Assembly (NCBI GenBank): GCA_026936335.1
Contig: JAPMXV010000057.1
Location: 299,437-363,436 of the forward strand
Direction of reading: 5' to 3'
DNA length: 64,000 bases
Source of the DNA: Mantamonas sphyraenae
Taxonomy: Eukaryota > CRuMs > Mantamonadidae
Of this stretch, positions 18,497 through 30,400 are shown piece after piece. A program made the position numbers and the translations under genes. How positions within the stretch are numbered: position 1 is the first letter of the stretch; each line of letters opens with the position of its first letter. Below the pieces are notes generated by a model. That model ran no database searches and was not told the DNA's origin. It was given only the letters and a program-made list of their open reading frames with translations.

Positions 18497-20437
18497 ATGT
18501 TCACGCGCGGTCTGCGGCACGGACACAACGCATTCCGCGTCGCAATACGACAGAGTGGGGCTGTAGGCGTGCGTGAAGGACGCATGCAGTGTGGGATGGT
18601 GGTGCGCAGGATGACGAGTGCGAGCAAAGCCGGAAACAAGGAAGCGGGTCCAGCTCGGCGACTTTTCTTGGCGGGCGCCAGCGTTGGAGTGGGCGGGTGC
18701 ATGTGGGCGTTGGGGGATTCCACGCACCATGGCCAGGACTTGGTGGCGGCACCAGGGCTGGGCAGTTCGCTTCGGTCCAAGATGGAATCGTTCGAGGCCG
18801 GGATTGGCCAGCGGAGCAGTGCATTGGGCCAGCTGGCTTCCAGTGGCTACCGCTTTGCACGAGCGACGTATACGGCAGCTTGCATCATGATGGACTATAA
18901 ATGGACACTGTATGGCCTCGGAGAGACGCCGGAAGAGATGGATGCGTTCTGGAAGGCTGCAGCAGGCTGCCACAAACGGAGCGCCGAACGCCTCTATCAG
19001 CTGTGTTTGGATCTTGGAGGAACCTACACAAAGGCAGGACAACACATAGCATCCATGGGGCACGCTCTGCCTCCAGTGTACATCCAGGTGATGCGGCAGC
19101 TGCAGGATCGAGCGGAGCAACACGACTTTGACTCTGTGGTGACGCTATTTGCCAACGAGTTTGGCGTGCACCCGGACGAGCTCTTTGCCGATTTTTCCAG
19201 GGAACCGATCGCCAGCGCGAGCCTGGCGCAGGTGCACACGGCACGCGTGCGAAAGACGGGGCAGAAGGTGGCGGTCAAGGTGCAACATCCGTTTCTGAAG
19301 GAGCGGGTCTCGGCGGACATGTGGACGATTGGCGCGTTGCTGGACGCCATGATGTGGGTGTTTCCCATGTTCAACTTTGGCTGGGTGGTCCCGGAGTTTG
19401 AGGCGAATTTGCGAGCCGAATTGGATTTCCGCATCGAAGCGAGCAACTCGGAACGTGTGGGGCTGTCGATGCAGCGCTCGAAGCGTTATTCTGTGCCGTC
19501 GGTGCTGCACGAGTATAGCAGCGACAAGGTCCTGACGATGGAGTTTGTGAATGGATGCCGCATCGACGACTTGGACGGCCTTCGGGCACGCGGAATCGAC
19601 TCGCGGCTGGTGGCTATGTCCATGATGCAGCTGTTTGCGAAGCAAATCTTTGTGCACGGATTCATTCATTGCGATCCGCATCCTGGCAACGTGCTCATAC
19701 GCATTCCTGGCGAACAGGAAGGAGAGGTGAAACCCGAGGACAACCCTCAGGGCGATTTCGAACTGGTTCTGCTGGACCACGGCCTGTACAAAGAGTTGGA
19801 CGATGCCACAAGGCTTGCGTACTGCAGGTTGTGGAAGAGTGTGGTGTACCTGGACAATGAGCAGATGGAGGCACAGTGCAAGGCGCTGGGTGTGGAGGAA
19901 TGGCGGCTGTTTTCTGTGATGCTGGTGCTGCCAACGATCCAGACGTCGAATATGACCAAGTCTGTCAAGTTGCCAATGAGCTCGACGGAGCTGCGGTCGA
20001 TGGGCAAGGGAGATTGGGTGGAGCTGACGGCGAAGATCAGCGAAATTCTGGCGGCGTTGCCAGAGCAGGTGAAGCTTTTGATGAAGGTGAACAATCTGCT
20101 GCGTGGCTTGAACAGGGACCTGGCAGACAATCGCATCGATCTTTTCCATCTGATGTGCCGCTATTCCATCTGGGGCGAGTACTGCCGGCGAGATTCGGAT
20201 GGGAGGAAGCCTGGGATTGTGCTGCGGCTGCGGATGAAGGGCGAAATGTGGGGACTGATGTCGCACATCTCGTGGATGGCATGGAAGTTTGCGTTTTGGC
20301 GTTGGGTGCTGGCGGTGTGGGGGTGGTGGAACGGGGAGGAGGTGACGATGCAGATGCTGCTGGGCACGGAGTGGGACTGGAGCAGGTTTGACAGGCGGAC
20401 AAAAAGGCAACGAGAGGCTGCGTTGGGCGCGGGCTGA
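18497..20437 (+). CDS. ABC1/ADCK (UbiB) atypical kinase-like protein, probably mitochondrial
   Basis: A 646-residue protein. Start is ATG 18497 (the frame opens earlier with a GTG). Residues 1-45 are rich in Arg and His with almost no acid, consistent with a mitochondrial presequence, and a hydrophobic segment follows at about 60-75. UbiB hallmarks are present in order: the KxGQ motif in GGTYTKAGQHI (about 178), the Ala-rich loop EPIASASLAQVH (about 237), VAVKVQHP with the VAIK-type Lys, HCDPHPGNV (about 392) and the metal-binding LLDHGL (about 426). Relatives support coenzyme Q synthesis or inner-membrane lipid homeostasis. The overall sequence looks closer to ADCK1/ADCK5 than to COQ8. Confidence 0.88.
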   Translation: MFTRGLRHGHNAFRVAIRQSGAVGVREGRMQCGMVVRRMTSASKAGNKEAGPARRLFLAGASVGVGGCMWALGDSTHHGQDLVAAPGLGSSLRSKMESFEAGIGQRSSALGQLASSGYRFARATYTAACIMMDYKWTLYGLGETPEEMDAFWKAAAGCHKRSAERLYQLCLDLGGTYTKAGQHIASMGHALPPVYIQVMRQLQDRAEQHDFDSVVTLFANEFGVHPDELFADFSREPIASASLAQVHTARVRKTGQKVAVKVQHPFLKERVSADMWTIGALLDAMMWVFPMFNFGWVVPEFEANLRAELDFRIEASNSERVGLSMQRSKRYSVPSVLHEYSSDKVLTMEFVNGCRIDDLDGLRARGIDSRLVAMSMMQLFAKQIFVHGFIHCDPHPGNVLIRIPGEQEGEVKPEDNPQGDFELVLLDHGLYKELDDATRLAYCRLWKSVVYLDNEQMEAQCKALGVEEWRLFSVMLVLPTIQTSNMTKSVKLPMSSTELRSMGKGDWVELTAKISEILAALPEQVKLLMKVNNLLRGLNRDLADNRIDLFHLMCRYSIWGEYCRRDSDGRKPGIVLRLRMKGEMWGLMSHISWMAWKFAFWRWVLAVWGWWNGEEVTMQMLLGTEWDWSRFDRRTKRQREAALGAG

Positions 20438-20615
20438 TTGTGGAAAATGCGAGTGTGGGAGATCAGCGCGCCGGCGGAAGCAAGTCGGAATTCGCTCGGG
20501 CCTAGCCCACAAAAACAAAGCAGATCCCCAACACGTGTCTCCCTTTTTCGTGTCGAACCACACAGTGTGTGCCCGCCCCGGTCTTTGAGCATTAGAGAAA
20601 AGGAGAATCAGCATC

Positions 20616-23262
20616 ATGTCTGCGTGCAACGTCTGCGGATGCGACGACTACAGCGAGAACGTGTGGAAGCCTGGCAAATGCACAAACTGCTTCCACGACC
20701 ACAATGAAGAGCCCAAGGCAGCGGAACCCGAAGTGGAGGCCGAGGCCGAGGTGACAACGTCGTCGACGGCAAACGAGAGCGCTGAGCGTTCGCACAGCCG
20801 ACCTCAATCGTACAGCAGGCCGCCGTTTCGGCCGCCGCCTGCCCCGGAGGCCGGAAGCGAAGAATCAACGGACGACACAGGCGACGACAACGCGTGGGCT
20901 GAGGGTGACGAGGTGCCAGAAGTGCCGAAGCGCCCACCCGGACGGCCACGCGTGCCGCCGCCGCGCAGTCCCGGAGGAGCCCAAGAGGGCGAGGACGAGG
21001 ACAGTGACGGGTCCGGAGGACCACCTCCCATTCCGCGCAAGCCTAGTGTGTTGCGCAAGCAAATTGCAGCGTCGTCGTCTCCGGAGGAGCAAGGGAAACG
21101 TCCGCCAGCGAAGCAACCGCCGCCTCGGCCGCCACGGCAGCCATCGGTAGGTTTTCTGTGAGGAAAAAGGGGGAGAGGCGCGGTGCAGCGCGCAGGGTGC
21201 ACAGGGGATTGGAAGTCCATCGAGCATGGCCACGTGAACATGTGTCATGCAGTGGATGCGAGAGTGTGCTGCGGGGGTTGAGCCGTGTTGCGTTTGGCCA
21301 GCGAAGGAGAGCACTTTTTTCGCAGGTCGGGAGGGCTGGATTTTGGCATCTTCTCTCACACCCACAGAGCACACACACACACACACACACACAGACGACG
21401 TCGGGCCAGGGGAACGGAAACACAAATGAGATGGGGGAGGGAGATGAAGACGAGATGCAGAGCTCAAGCACAAGCACAACGAGCACGAGCAGCAGCAGCA
21501 GCGCAAGCAGCAGCAGCACGGGTGAAGAAGCCGGGAGCAGCAGCGGCGGAGGGGAGGCCCCCATCTGGGACACGGTGATCCCCATGGACTTTGAGGTGTT
21601 TGACAAGAAGCGAGACAAGATTGGATACGAGCTGTTGACAACGGAGCAGTCGTATGTGCGCTCGCTGAACGTGATGGTGGCGGTAAGTTCCCCTGCTGAA
21701 AAGTGGGCGGTGGAAAGCGCCTGACCCCAGCGGAAGAAACAACAGCAAGCATGCAGCTGACACACACACAAACTACGCAACACGCACACTTGTTCTCATT
21801 TTGCGCACGCCCCGCTTATGACGTGCACACAGGGCTTCCTGACGCCGCTGATGGAACGTCTGAACGGCAAAAAGGTGATAACCCAGGAGCAGATTGACAC
21901 CATTTTCGGCAACACGACGGCGTTGCTGAGCGTAAACGAGCTGTTGCTCAAGGGCCTGGTGGAACGCTTCGAGGAATGGTCCAACGAGCAGTGTTTGGGT
22001 GACGTGGTGTTGGAAATGGTAGGTTGCGTGCAAAAGAAGAACAGGGCGGCGCACACAACGCACAACGGAGCTTGCAACTCACACACGGCCATGCGCACAC
22101 AGACACCTTTCCTGAAGATGTACAAGATGTATGCAAACGGCCACGACGCAGCACGCGCCATGGTGGACAAGCTGGAGTCGTCCAACAGCGCATTCCGGAA
22201 CTTTCTGGCAGAGTGCGCAACTGATCCGCAGTTTCGGGGCCTGGACCTGCGTTCGTATCTAATTATGCCGATCCAGCGCGTGCCGCGGTACGTGATGCTG
22301 CTGCAGGACTATCTGAAGAACACAGAGGAAGATCACCCGGACTATGCGGATCTGAGCAGGGCACTGGAGGAGATGCGCGACGTGGCGACGTCGATCAACG
22401 AGAGTATCCGGCAGCGCGAAAACAGGGACAAGATCATCGAGATCCAGAACCGATGCATGGGTAACGTGACACTGGTGCAGCCCAGTCGCGTATTTATCAA
22501 AGAGGGCGACATGCTCAAGCTGTCGCGCAAGAAGAACCAGGTGCGGCGGTTCATCCTGTTCAACGATATGCTCATCTACGGCGACGTGGTCAGCGGCGAC
22601 AAAATCAACATTTCCAAGGAGCTCAAGACGATGAAGATGAACATTCAGAACGTGGAGGACAACGACGTGGTGCAAAACTCGTTCAACATCCTGGCCGACC
22701 AAAAGTCCTTTGGCGTGATGTGCGAGTCTCCGTCGGAAAAGGCAGAGTGGCTGAATGCGTTTGAACAGGCTGTGGGCCAGCAAAAGAAGCTGCGACAGAC
22801 CATGGCTCTGGACAGCGGCCTGGGGTTGGATGAGGACGTCGCGGCGCCCGTGTGGGTGCAAGACAACCAGGTCAAGGTTTGCCAAGCGTGCAACACCACC
22901 AAGTTTACGCTAGTCAAGCGAAGGCATCATTGCCGCAACGTAAGTATTCGTGGGAAGTGTGTGTGAGTGTGTGTGTGCGTGTACCTGTTGGCTGACACGA
23001 GACGACGTCGATGCACATTGCACGTACGGCGGATTATGGTGCCATCTCACAGTGTGGAAAGGTTGTATGTGATCCGTGCAGCAAGAACAGGCAAGTGTTG
23101 CCTCATCAGGAGGGCCCGCAGCGCGTTTGCGACGGTTGCTTTTACCTGATCACCAGTGCCAAGTACTCGCAACAGCGTAAGCAGGAGACAGCCGCTTCGG
23201 GAAACAGCATCCAAGTATTGGAGGACAGTGAGGAGGAGGAAGACATTGACTTTGCCCCGTGA
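20616..23262 (+). CDS. FGD-like RhoGEF with N-terminal zinc finger, DH, PH and FYVE domains
   Basis: Five exons: 20616..21146, 21395..21682, 21833..22018, 22103..22939 and 23053..23262, all joined in phase 0 (683 residues). The introns have GTAGGT or GTAAGT donors and CACAG-type acceptors. Residues 4-30 form a C-x2-C-x-C...C-x2-CFHDH zinc-finger motif. Residues 40-180 are Pro-rich and acidic (PPPIPRKPS), probably SH3-binding. DH runs from about 250 to 440 (LLTTEQSYVRSLNVMV...MPIQRVPRYVMLLQDYLK). PH is about 460-560. FYVE is about 575-650 with RRHHCRNCG split exactly by intron 4, a WVQD start and RVCDGC. It should activate a Rho/Cdc42-type GTPase on PI3P membranes. The tail ends in acidic DSEEEEDIDF. 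Confidence 0.9.
21370..21392. repeat. (CA)n microsatellite
   Basis: A dinucleotide CA run at the 3' end of intron 1 of the RhoGEF gene. It ends directly in the ACAG acceptor at 21391-21394, so length changes would move the branch point away from the splice site. Confidence 0.9.
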
Positions 23263-23306
23263 GGGGGTCAAAATACATTTTTGCAGCTGTGCAGCTCGAT
23301 CCGCGT

Positions 23307-24773
23307 TCATTGCTCCACGGCAAAGATGTCGGTCATCTCAAAGTGATTAAAGGTGCGCGCGTACGCATCGATGCTGCCAGCGGCGTTGGGGGAGCCTGCG
23401 TTGGCGACGTAGATGTCGAGGGCAGGTTTGGCAAGGTCGTAGATGACTGCCTGTGTGTTGCCTGTCTTGACAACGCTGGTGAGGTAGATTGTGTTGTCGA
23501 CCGTAAAGTTGCGTGCAGCGGCGAGATTCTGCAGGACCTGTGCCTGGCAGTTCATGTGGACACCAAAGTAGGCGACGTCCTTGATCTCCTTGGGGTGCTC
23601 GCTGTTGGTGGGCTCGTTGTTCCAGGCATAGGTCTTGAGGCTCTCGAAGCAGTAGTCGTAGGCGTTGAAGTTGTTGCTCTTGCCATCGCCGACGCCAAGG
23701 TGGATGGCGCATGTGCGGTGGGCGGCGCTCATGCGGTTGGTGGCGTCTGCGACGCTGTTGTCGTACTCCAGAATGTCGCGGAGAACAAAGTAGAAGGGCA
23801 TACCGAGACGGCTGGTGGTGCCCAGATGGTTATCGGCAAACTTTTCGCTGATGGCAAGGCGAGAGGAGCTGACGCCCGAGATGGCACCGAGGAAGCCGCA
23901 CCAGCCGATGTTGGCGAAAGTGTGGCCACCGTCGGCGGTGCTGTTGTCTGCGTGATAGACGGTGATTGCGTTGCAGGAGGTGAGGGGCGACTTGTTGTCC
24001 CAGTCGAGCGCACGGAGCTGGAGGAGGGAACCGTCGGGGGTTGCGGTGGAGCCAAACAGGGAGCAGCCGGCCTTGATGAGCTCGGGCAGCATGTGCAGGT
24101 TGAGGACGTCCTCGTAGTTGAGGCCACTTCCGTCGGCGAGTCCCTGCATTTCTTCAAAGAAGCGCACGGGGGTGTACTTGCGAGTAAACTCGGCAGTCCA
24201 CTTGAGGGCCTCGGTGATGCCCACCTCGGCGACCCAGTTGCGGACGGGCTCGGGCAGTTCTTGATGTACTGCTCCAGCTCCTGCTCCACATGCTTGAGCA
24301 TGCCCGGGATGACGTACTGCAGCTTGTCTGCCAGCAGCTGGCCCTGGGCGAGGCCGCGCTCAAACGGCCTGCCGAGTCGAATGGAGGACATGAATGGGTG
24401 TGCAAGAGTTGGCAAAGCGCACGCATGCATGAAGATGACACGTTGTCAGCGATCACACCGCGTATACAAGGCAGGACAACTGGGACAAACCAAAAAAAAG
24501 GGCGAGATGCGTGCGTGTATGAAAGGTTGGCAGGACAGCAACTCACGTGCCCCACAGGTGTGTGACGTAAACAATGTCGTCGGCAATACCGGCCTTGTAC
24601 AGCTTGCCGTTGGTGACGGTCTTGACAAGCTGCATGTCCTTGGTGATGGCGGTGCCGGTGTAGATGGGCAGGTTGTTGGGCGTTCCCGAGCAGCCCGAGG
24701 GCTCCTGGGCACACACGACGACCACGCAGAGAGCGATGGCCAAGGTAATGTAGGTGGACACACGAGCAGTCAT
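23307..24773 (-). CDS. Secreted C45/acid-ceramidase-like Ntn hydrolase, one-base frame break
   Basis: Exon A is 24773..24547 and begins with a signal peptide (MTARVSTYITLAIALCVVVV). Intron 24546..24369 (GTGAGT...GGCAG) joins phase 2 to phase 2 and gives THLWGT-PFERGLAQGQLL, the Gly-rich start of the fold. Exon B is 24368..23307. The expected N-terminal nucleophile is the Cys in AGCSLFGSTATPDG, followed by LRALDWD, as in peptidase C45 acyltransferases and the acid-ceramidase-like Dcd3 proteins of Dictyostelium. Members cleave amide bonds in lysosomes or after secretion. The frame changes once, at about 24258-24262, where IKxLPEPVRNW needs one extra base; there is no splice site. About 429 residues if that is a sequencing error. 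Confidence 0.78.
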
Positions 24774-24862
24774 GGAAAGAATGTGCGTGGGATTTTGTTG
24801 GAAAGGGAGGCGGAACGGCGCTGCGCGCGGAGGAGCGAGACCGGCCGTGATGGCCAGATCGG

Positions 24863-26473
24863 TCATTGACCACGAATGCCCACCACAGTGATCTCACTGA
24901 GCCAGACACCAAACACGACCAGCAAAATGCCCATGGCTGTGCCGGAAATCGAGAGAAGGGGTTGGTAGATGAGCTCCTGCCAAAGAAGCATGGCTGTGCC
25001 GACGCCAAAGAGGACCCAGAGCTGAGAGTAAAGGCCGAGATGGTCCTTCTTGCCAAAGGAGCGGACCATACGCTGTACAACGAGAGAGTGGAGGAGGACA
25101 AAGACGGCGAGGGCGCCGACGATGACATAAGTGTGCCAGTAGACAAATTGGTTGCGCGTGATGCGCTGGAAAAAGGAGAAGCTCAGCAGTCCTGCACATG
25201 CCTTTCCAGCAGAGAGTGCAAGGGCGCCGAGGAGAGCGCCCAGAGAACTGGCCAAGCCGATGTACACGCGTTTGCGAGCCTTGCGGCGTGCACGTCGTTC
25301 CTGCTTCGCCTTGCGTGGGTTGGGTCGCACCACCCGCAGATGCTGGTGCTCCCTCTCGTCGTCGCTTGTCTCTGCGTCTGCGTCGGCTCCGTCGTCGCTG
25401 CGTGCGCCAAAGCCAAATGTCGACCACAAGGACGTGAGTGCCCCGGGGCTTTGAGCCTCGTTGTCGTCGTCTACCTCTGCTGCAACGGGTAACTTGTTCT
25501 TACTGCTGGACCTGCGAGAGGACCCAGCTGTGTCATCGTTGTCGTCGTCATCAAAGAGCGAACGCGGAGAGTGAGCACGTCGATTTCCTTCAAGCGAAAA
25601 GTCGAGGCCGGCTGCGCCCGAGCTGCCACTCCTAGGAGTGCCCTTGGCCTTGGAAGCCTTGCGCTTGCGGCTAAAGCTGCTGGAGGAGGAGGACGGGGCG
25701 CTGGAGCTGCCTTTGCGAGGTGTGGAGGAGGGAGGGAGGCTGTCGTAGCGATTGCCGGCGGCCCGGCTGCCATACAGGTAGTCCATGACAAATACGGCGG
25801 CGGTGAGGACGACCATGTAGCATCCAATACCCAGGAGGGTCCAGTAGATGTAGGGTTGCTCCACGACGTCGTAGATGGCAAATATGTCGAGGAGGTCGGT
25901 TTCCTGGGTGGCAAAGGTGAGGCACAGGGCGTTGCCGATGACGATTGCAAGTACGCCGCTTGTTTGGCGCCGTGTAATGGACTGGTGCATCAAAAGACGC
26001 ATGGCAATAAGTTGGAGTACAGCCACCATGGTGGCTAAGAGAGAGAACGGGCCGCGACGCAGCACCGGGCAGTGCACATGCGAGTACACGGGCAAGGGTG
26101 TGTGAGAGGAGCAAACGTACCAACAAGGCGAGGGAAGAGGAGTGGGGGGGAGTGGGGGGGGCGGGGTGGGGGGCAGCAGAGAAATGGACGATGGAGGGAG
26201 AAGGGGTCACGTACACAGAACGACAAATAGGATCTGCGGGAGGAGCAGTAGGGATACAGCATCAAGGAGATTGCCAACATAGACCATGCCGAGGCCGGCC
26301 CACCAGAGGGGCTGCTTGATGAAAGGAATCATGGTAAGGGAGTGGACGTTTGAGGCACTAAAGGAAAACTGCTGCAAGGAGACGCCAAACTGGGTGAGAA
26401 TGATGGCAACCCCTTTTACAGCCGCCCCGTAGTAGGAATAGGTGGGCGGCTCTGCAAACTCCTGTGCAAGCAT
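24863..26473 (-). CDS. NIPA-type magnesium transporter
   Basis: Exon 1 is 26473..26215 and exon 2 is 26034..24863. Intron 26214..26035 (GTACGT...CTTAG) is in phase 1 and the joined protein has 476 residues. The N-terminal part has the NIPA signature: IKQPLWWAGLGMVYVGNLLDAVSLLLLPQ, then after the splice TMVAVLQLIAMRLLM and a VLAIVIGNALCLTF helix. About nine hydrophobic helices are visible, split by a large cytosolic loop (residues 190-350) rich in Ser, Asp and Arg. NIPA proteins move Mg2+ and sometimes other divalent ions across plasma or endosomal membranes. The loop is much longer than in animals. It is divergent from the CDGSH gene with 106 bp between start codons. Confidence 0.82.
26143..26173. 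repeat. G-run cluster inside the NIPA intron
   Basis: Four to five runs of 3-8 G on the + strand, separated by one or two bases. On the transcribed sense strand this is a C-rich tract about 110-140 bases upstream of the acceptor. It could form a G-quadruplex in the template DNA. Confidence 0.6.
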
Positions 26474-26579
26474 GGGCAGCAGGAATGGGTTGGAAGCGGA
26501 GGGGCTGGGCAAAGACAACGTTGCGGACCTGTGCTGTGCGCCGAGTCGAGCATCGAAAACCAACTCCGACAAGCAAAAC

Positions 26580-27355
26580 ATGAGCAACACACAGGAATCG
26601 ACGCAGGAGCAGGAGGTGAAGGTGTGCACGGGCGACGAGGTGGAGCACGGCTCTCTGGACGGCCCGCGCCAGGTGAAAATCGAACCGGGCAAGCTGTTCA
26701 AGGTGTGCACGTGCGGCCTGAGCGAAGACTTTCCGCGCGTAAGTTTATCCTTGATGACGTGGCGCCCATGTATGGCCGAGTGTAGACGAGGAGAGAGGGT
26801 GGTGAAAGTGGAGCAGATGGGAGCTGGGCGGGTGGGCGAGCGGGAGGGAAAAAGTGGCCGCGGCGGTAACGGACAATCGGGTCGCTAACATGGACCTGGA
26901 ACACACTGCGAATGGGCGATGGGTTGCCTGACGTGCGATGCAATTGGCCACGCGCCGTTCTCGGCTATGTGCGATATGATGCGGGCAGTGTGACAGCTCG
27001 CACAACAAGATTGAGGGCAAGCCGTACAAGTCGTACAAGCTGAAGAACGAGACGGAGGAGACGCAGGAGTACTGGATCTGCACGTGCGGCTACTCCAGCA
27101 AGCGCCGAGCTGGCGACACCTGGGAGTGCGATGGCAGCCACAACGTGGTGTAGGTTGTGTTGTGGACTGGCAACATGGGGTGCGTCGCCGCTGCTGTGTG
27201 TTGCGTCACTGACACTCTCGTGGGGGGTGGGGGGATCTCACAGGAAGAAGCAAAGGAACACCAAGCCCGAGTCGGTGTTGCTCGTGACTGCACTGAGCAT
27301 GCTGGCCGTTGTGGGACTGGGTCTGTTCAAGAGCGGCAACAGCGAGAAGAACTGA
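26580..27355 (+). CDS. Tail-anchored iron-sulfur protein with two CDGSH motifs
   Basis: Three exons: 26580..26738, 26989..27149 and 27244..27355 (143 residues). Introns are GTAAGT...GGGCAG (250 bp, phase 0) and GTAGGT...CACAG (94 bp, phase 2). The first motif, CTCGLSEDFPRCDSSH, is formed across intron 1. The second is CTCGYSSKRRAGDTWECDGSH. Each supplies the three Cys and one His that hold a 2Fe-2S cluster. The C-terminus has a basic KKQRNTK then a single hydrophobic helix (VLLVTALSMLAVVGLGLF) and a short charged end, so it is tail-anchored. CISD1/2 carry one motif and an N-terminal helix; CISD3 carries two and no helix. This arrangement combines features of both. Confidence 0.85.
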
Positions 27356-27495
27356 AGCAGAAAGCAAAGAATGCAACAGATGTGCTCCTTGTTTGGTTGC
27401 CCTCCACTCCACTCCGTTCTTGTGCCCTTTGTTTCTCCGTTGCAACTTTGTGTCGGGGCACGCAGTGCGCAGAGGAAAGAAAAGAAACGCTGGCC

Positions 27496-30400
27496 ATGTC
27501 TGACGACGATTCGGTGCTGCTGCACGCCTTTGTGGGCTTGCTGACAGAGCACATTCCGTTGTATGCATCGATGGCAACGAGTGTGGGCACAGCGGCGGCC
27601 GAGTCCAATTTTCTGCACTGCCTCTTTGCGCTGGAGCACAGTCGGGCGGCAAGCAGCAATCTCGACGCCACTGCAGCGTCGACCCGTGCGCTCTTTCAGA
27701 CGACAGATGGCATCTTGCATGGGATGGATGCGTCGCAACAATTGAAGTTCTTACAGGATGTGGAGCGTTTGGCAACACAGGAGCAGTTTGGCACGTATGT
27801 GGAGGCGTTGAAGGAAACGGTGGAGGCGCGTCAACCGCAACGCATCGACGACCCGCTGTACAACCCGGACCGTGTGGAGGAATTGTTGCGCGAGCGCATG
27901 GGTGACAGTGAAGTAGACGTGGCGGTGCACAAGGCGAGCGAGAAAGGCCAAAGAAAGGACGAGCATGGCAGCGGGGACGAGACAAGTCGAGCGCGCGCGC
28001 CGGATTTTGCGCAGCACGGCCAGTTGACAACGCAGCTGCAGGCTGTGTTTGACACGTTTCGCATGATGGAACACAAAACCATGCGGCCAGAGGAGCTGCA
28101 GCAACAGCTGGTCTTGACGCAGAACAAGGTGAGCGGGCTGGAGGCTTTGCACGGAGTCACGGTGGCCTTGCCCGTGGTGCTGCGCAGACTGGACGCAAGC
28201 GTGGGCGACCTGCCGGCTGTGTATCTGCTGCACACAGGTGTCAAGTTGCTCGCAGACAGGCTGCTGCTGCAGGGACATGGTCCACGCGCGCGGGAGGCGT
28301 ACGATGCGTTTCGCGAGCGTGTCAGCACACAGGCACACAAGAGCAACACTGGGTATGATCCGATGCTCCTACTTGAAGAGGTTGTCAAATTGTCCCACGT
28401 GCAGCTGGAGAAGCCGTACGCAGCCCCCACACATGTGTACGCGGCGTGGCGCGAGTACAGCACGGTGTTGGCATCGCACGACGCGTTGCATGACCTTCAC
28501 CGCAGCCGTCTGGACACCATGTTGCCGTCGCTGCTGCCGTTCTGGATGAACTACAGACAGAGCTTGAGTGCGTTGCGCACAAATGTTGCCGAGCGGCTGG
28601 GGCAGGACACGAGCAACTTGGCCAAGGACGTGCATACATGGATGTTGCAACTGCTGGCCACGCTGGTGGCTGACGCAGAGTTGGTGTTGGGCCCTCCGCC
28701 GTGTGCGTTTTCCCTGCTCGCGTTTGGCGACCTCAGCCGAGGGTTTGTCACTCCATACTCCGCGGTACAGCTTGCGGTGCTGGTGGATCAGCGCCACGAG
28801 TACTTTGACGCCCTGGTACGCTTGCTGCACTTTAAATTTCTGTGTTTCGACGAGACGCACGAGAGCAGGCCGGGACTAAGACTGCACTTTACCCACAACC
28901 CGGTGACCATGCCCGCGCTGCTGGACACGCCGGAAGGCATGGCGTCGTACTTTTATGGAGACGGGGCGCTGAAGCTGATCAAGTCGGCGATGAGCGGGCG
29001 CAGGGCGAACAAGGGCGAGAGATCAGGCACAGCACGGGGGCTGGTGTCTGACACACCACGACTTGACCAAGTGCGCGGCACACGGTGGCACTTTGGCGAT
29101 TCGCAGTTCCACTTTGACACGTTTGCCAACATGTACTCGTCACGTAGCATGGCGCAGTATTCGACCTCTGAAGTGGTGGAGGACCTGAGTGCCACTTTGG
29201 ACAACCTCCTGGGCGAATCCAAGGCCATGGGCCGGATCCAGGCACCGGCGGGAGAAGAGATCCATGCAAACACGTTTGCCACGGTGGCCCTGTCTCTGTT
29301 GGACGCGGTCGTCATGTACAGTCACAGTGTGTCCACGTCGTCGTCGTCATCATCATCGGCGCCGGCAGCAGAGGGAGCAGAGGGGGCAGACGCTGCGGGC
29401 GGTCTTTTTGCGCAGCTGCACGCACACATTCACACGCATCTGGTTGCGCAAGACGTGGTGCGTCAGATGCCGCTGCACCAGTCCCTGGCGCTGGAGTGCT
29501 TCTCATCACTGGTGCAGGAGTATGAATCGGTGCGGCACAGCAGCGTGGGCGCGCGACTCAATCTTTGGCAAGAGTGCATCGAGCCCGTGCACAGACTCCT
29601 GGTGGCCATGTTGCTCTATTTCAACATGCCTCTGGGCAGCGTGGGACACAATTTCAATGCTTTGTGCAAGCGAGCCATCCTGGATTGGTCGTTTGGGGAC
29701 ATGGCTATGCAGCTCGCAGGCCGGTTGCACGTACTGCGCCTCTCGGCCTCCATCCAGGCGGGTGTGGCGTGTGACGACATGCAACTGAAAGACGAGAGCT
29801 CATCGTCGTCGTCGTCGTCGTCGTCATCGTCGTCGTCCATGTGGCTGAAGGACATGCAGGGCACGACAGACACGTCGACGCACGTGCGGCATCGAGTGAC
29901 CAGCGGACAGCGCAAGGTCGTGCTGGCATGGTACTGGTCTGTGTTGCGTGCCATGTTCAATGGCTGTGTGCGAGAGTTGGAGTCGTTCAAAGAGTATGCG
30001 CGGCTGCAAAACGCGCTGCCAGACACAGAGAGCAAGCTGACGTCGGATACGAGTCACCTGTTTGACTGGAGGGCGTACCACCCCATCGACGAGGACTTTT
30101 TGCACAACTTGGTGTATCGGCAGGCGTCGAGTGCGTTCAAGTACAGCAACAGTGTGCAGCTTCTGGAATCGATCGAAGGGGTGTTGTACTGCCTCAGCCT
30201 CAAGGCCGACCACTCGTACCGCGCAGTAGTGGCGAACCATCGCGCATACTACGTACAACTGCCTGACCAGTTCCGCAAGGTGTACCTGAGCAAGATGGAG
30301 GAGATTGAACACGAAGACGTGATGACGCTGATGCGCGAGAATCTGGCCAGCCACCCGGATCCAGGAGGAGAACGTGCGGATGCCCAAGAGCGACAAAGAG

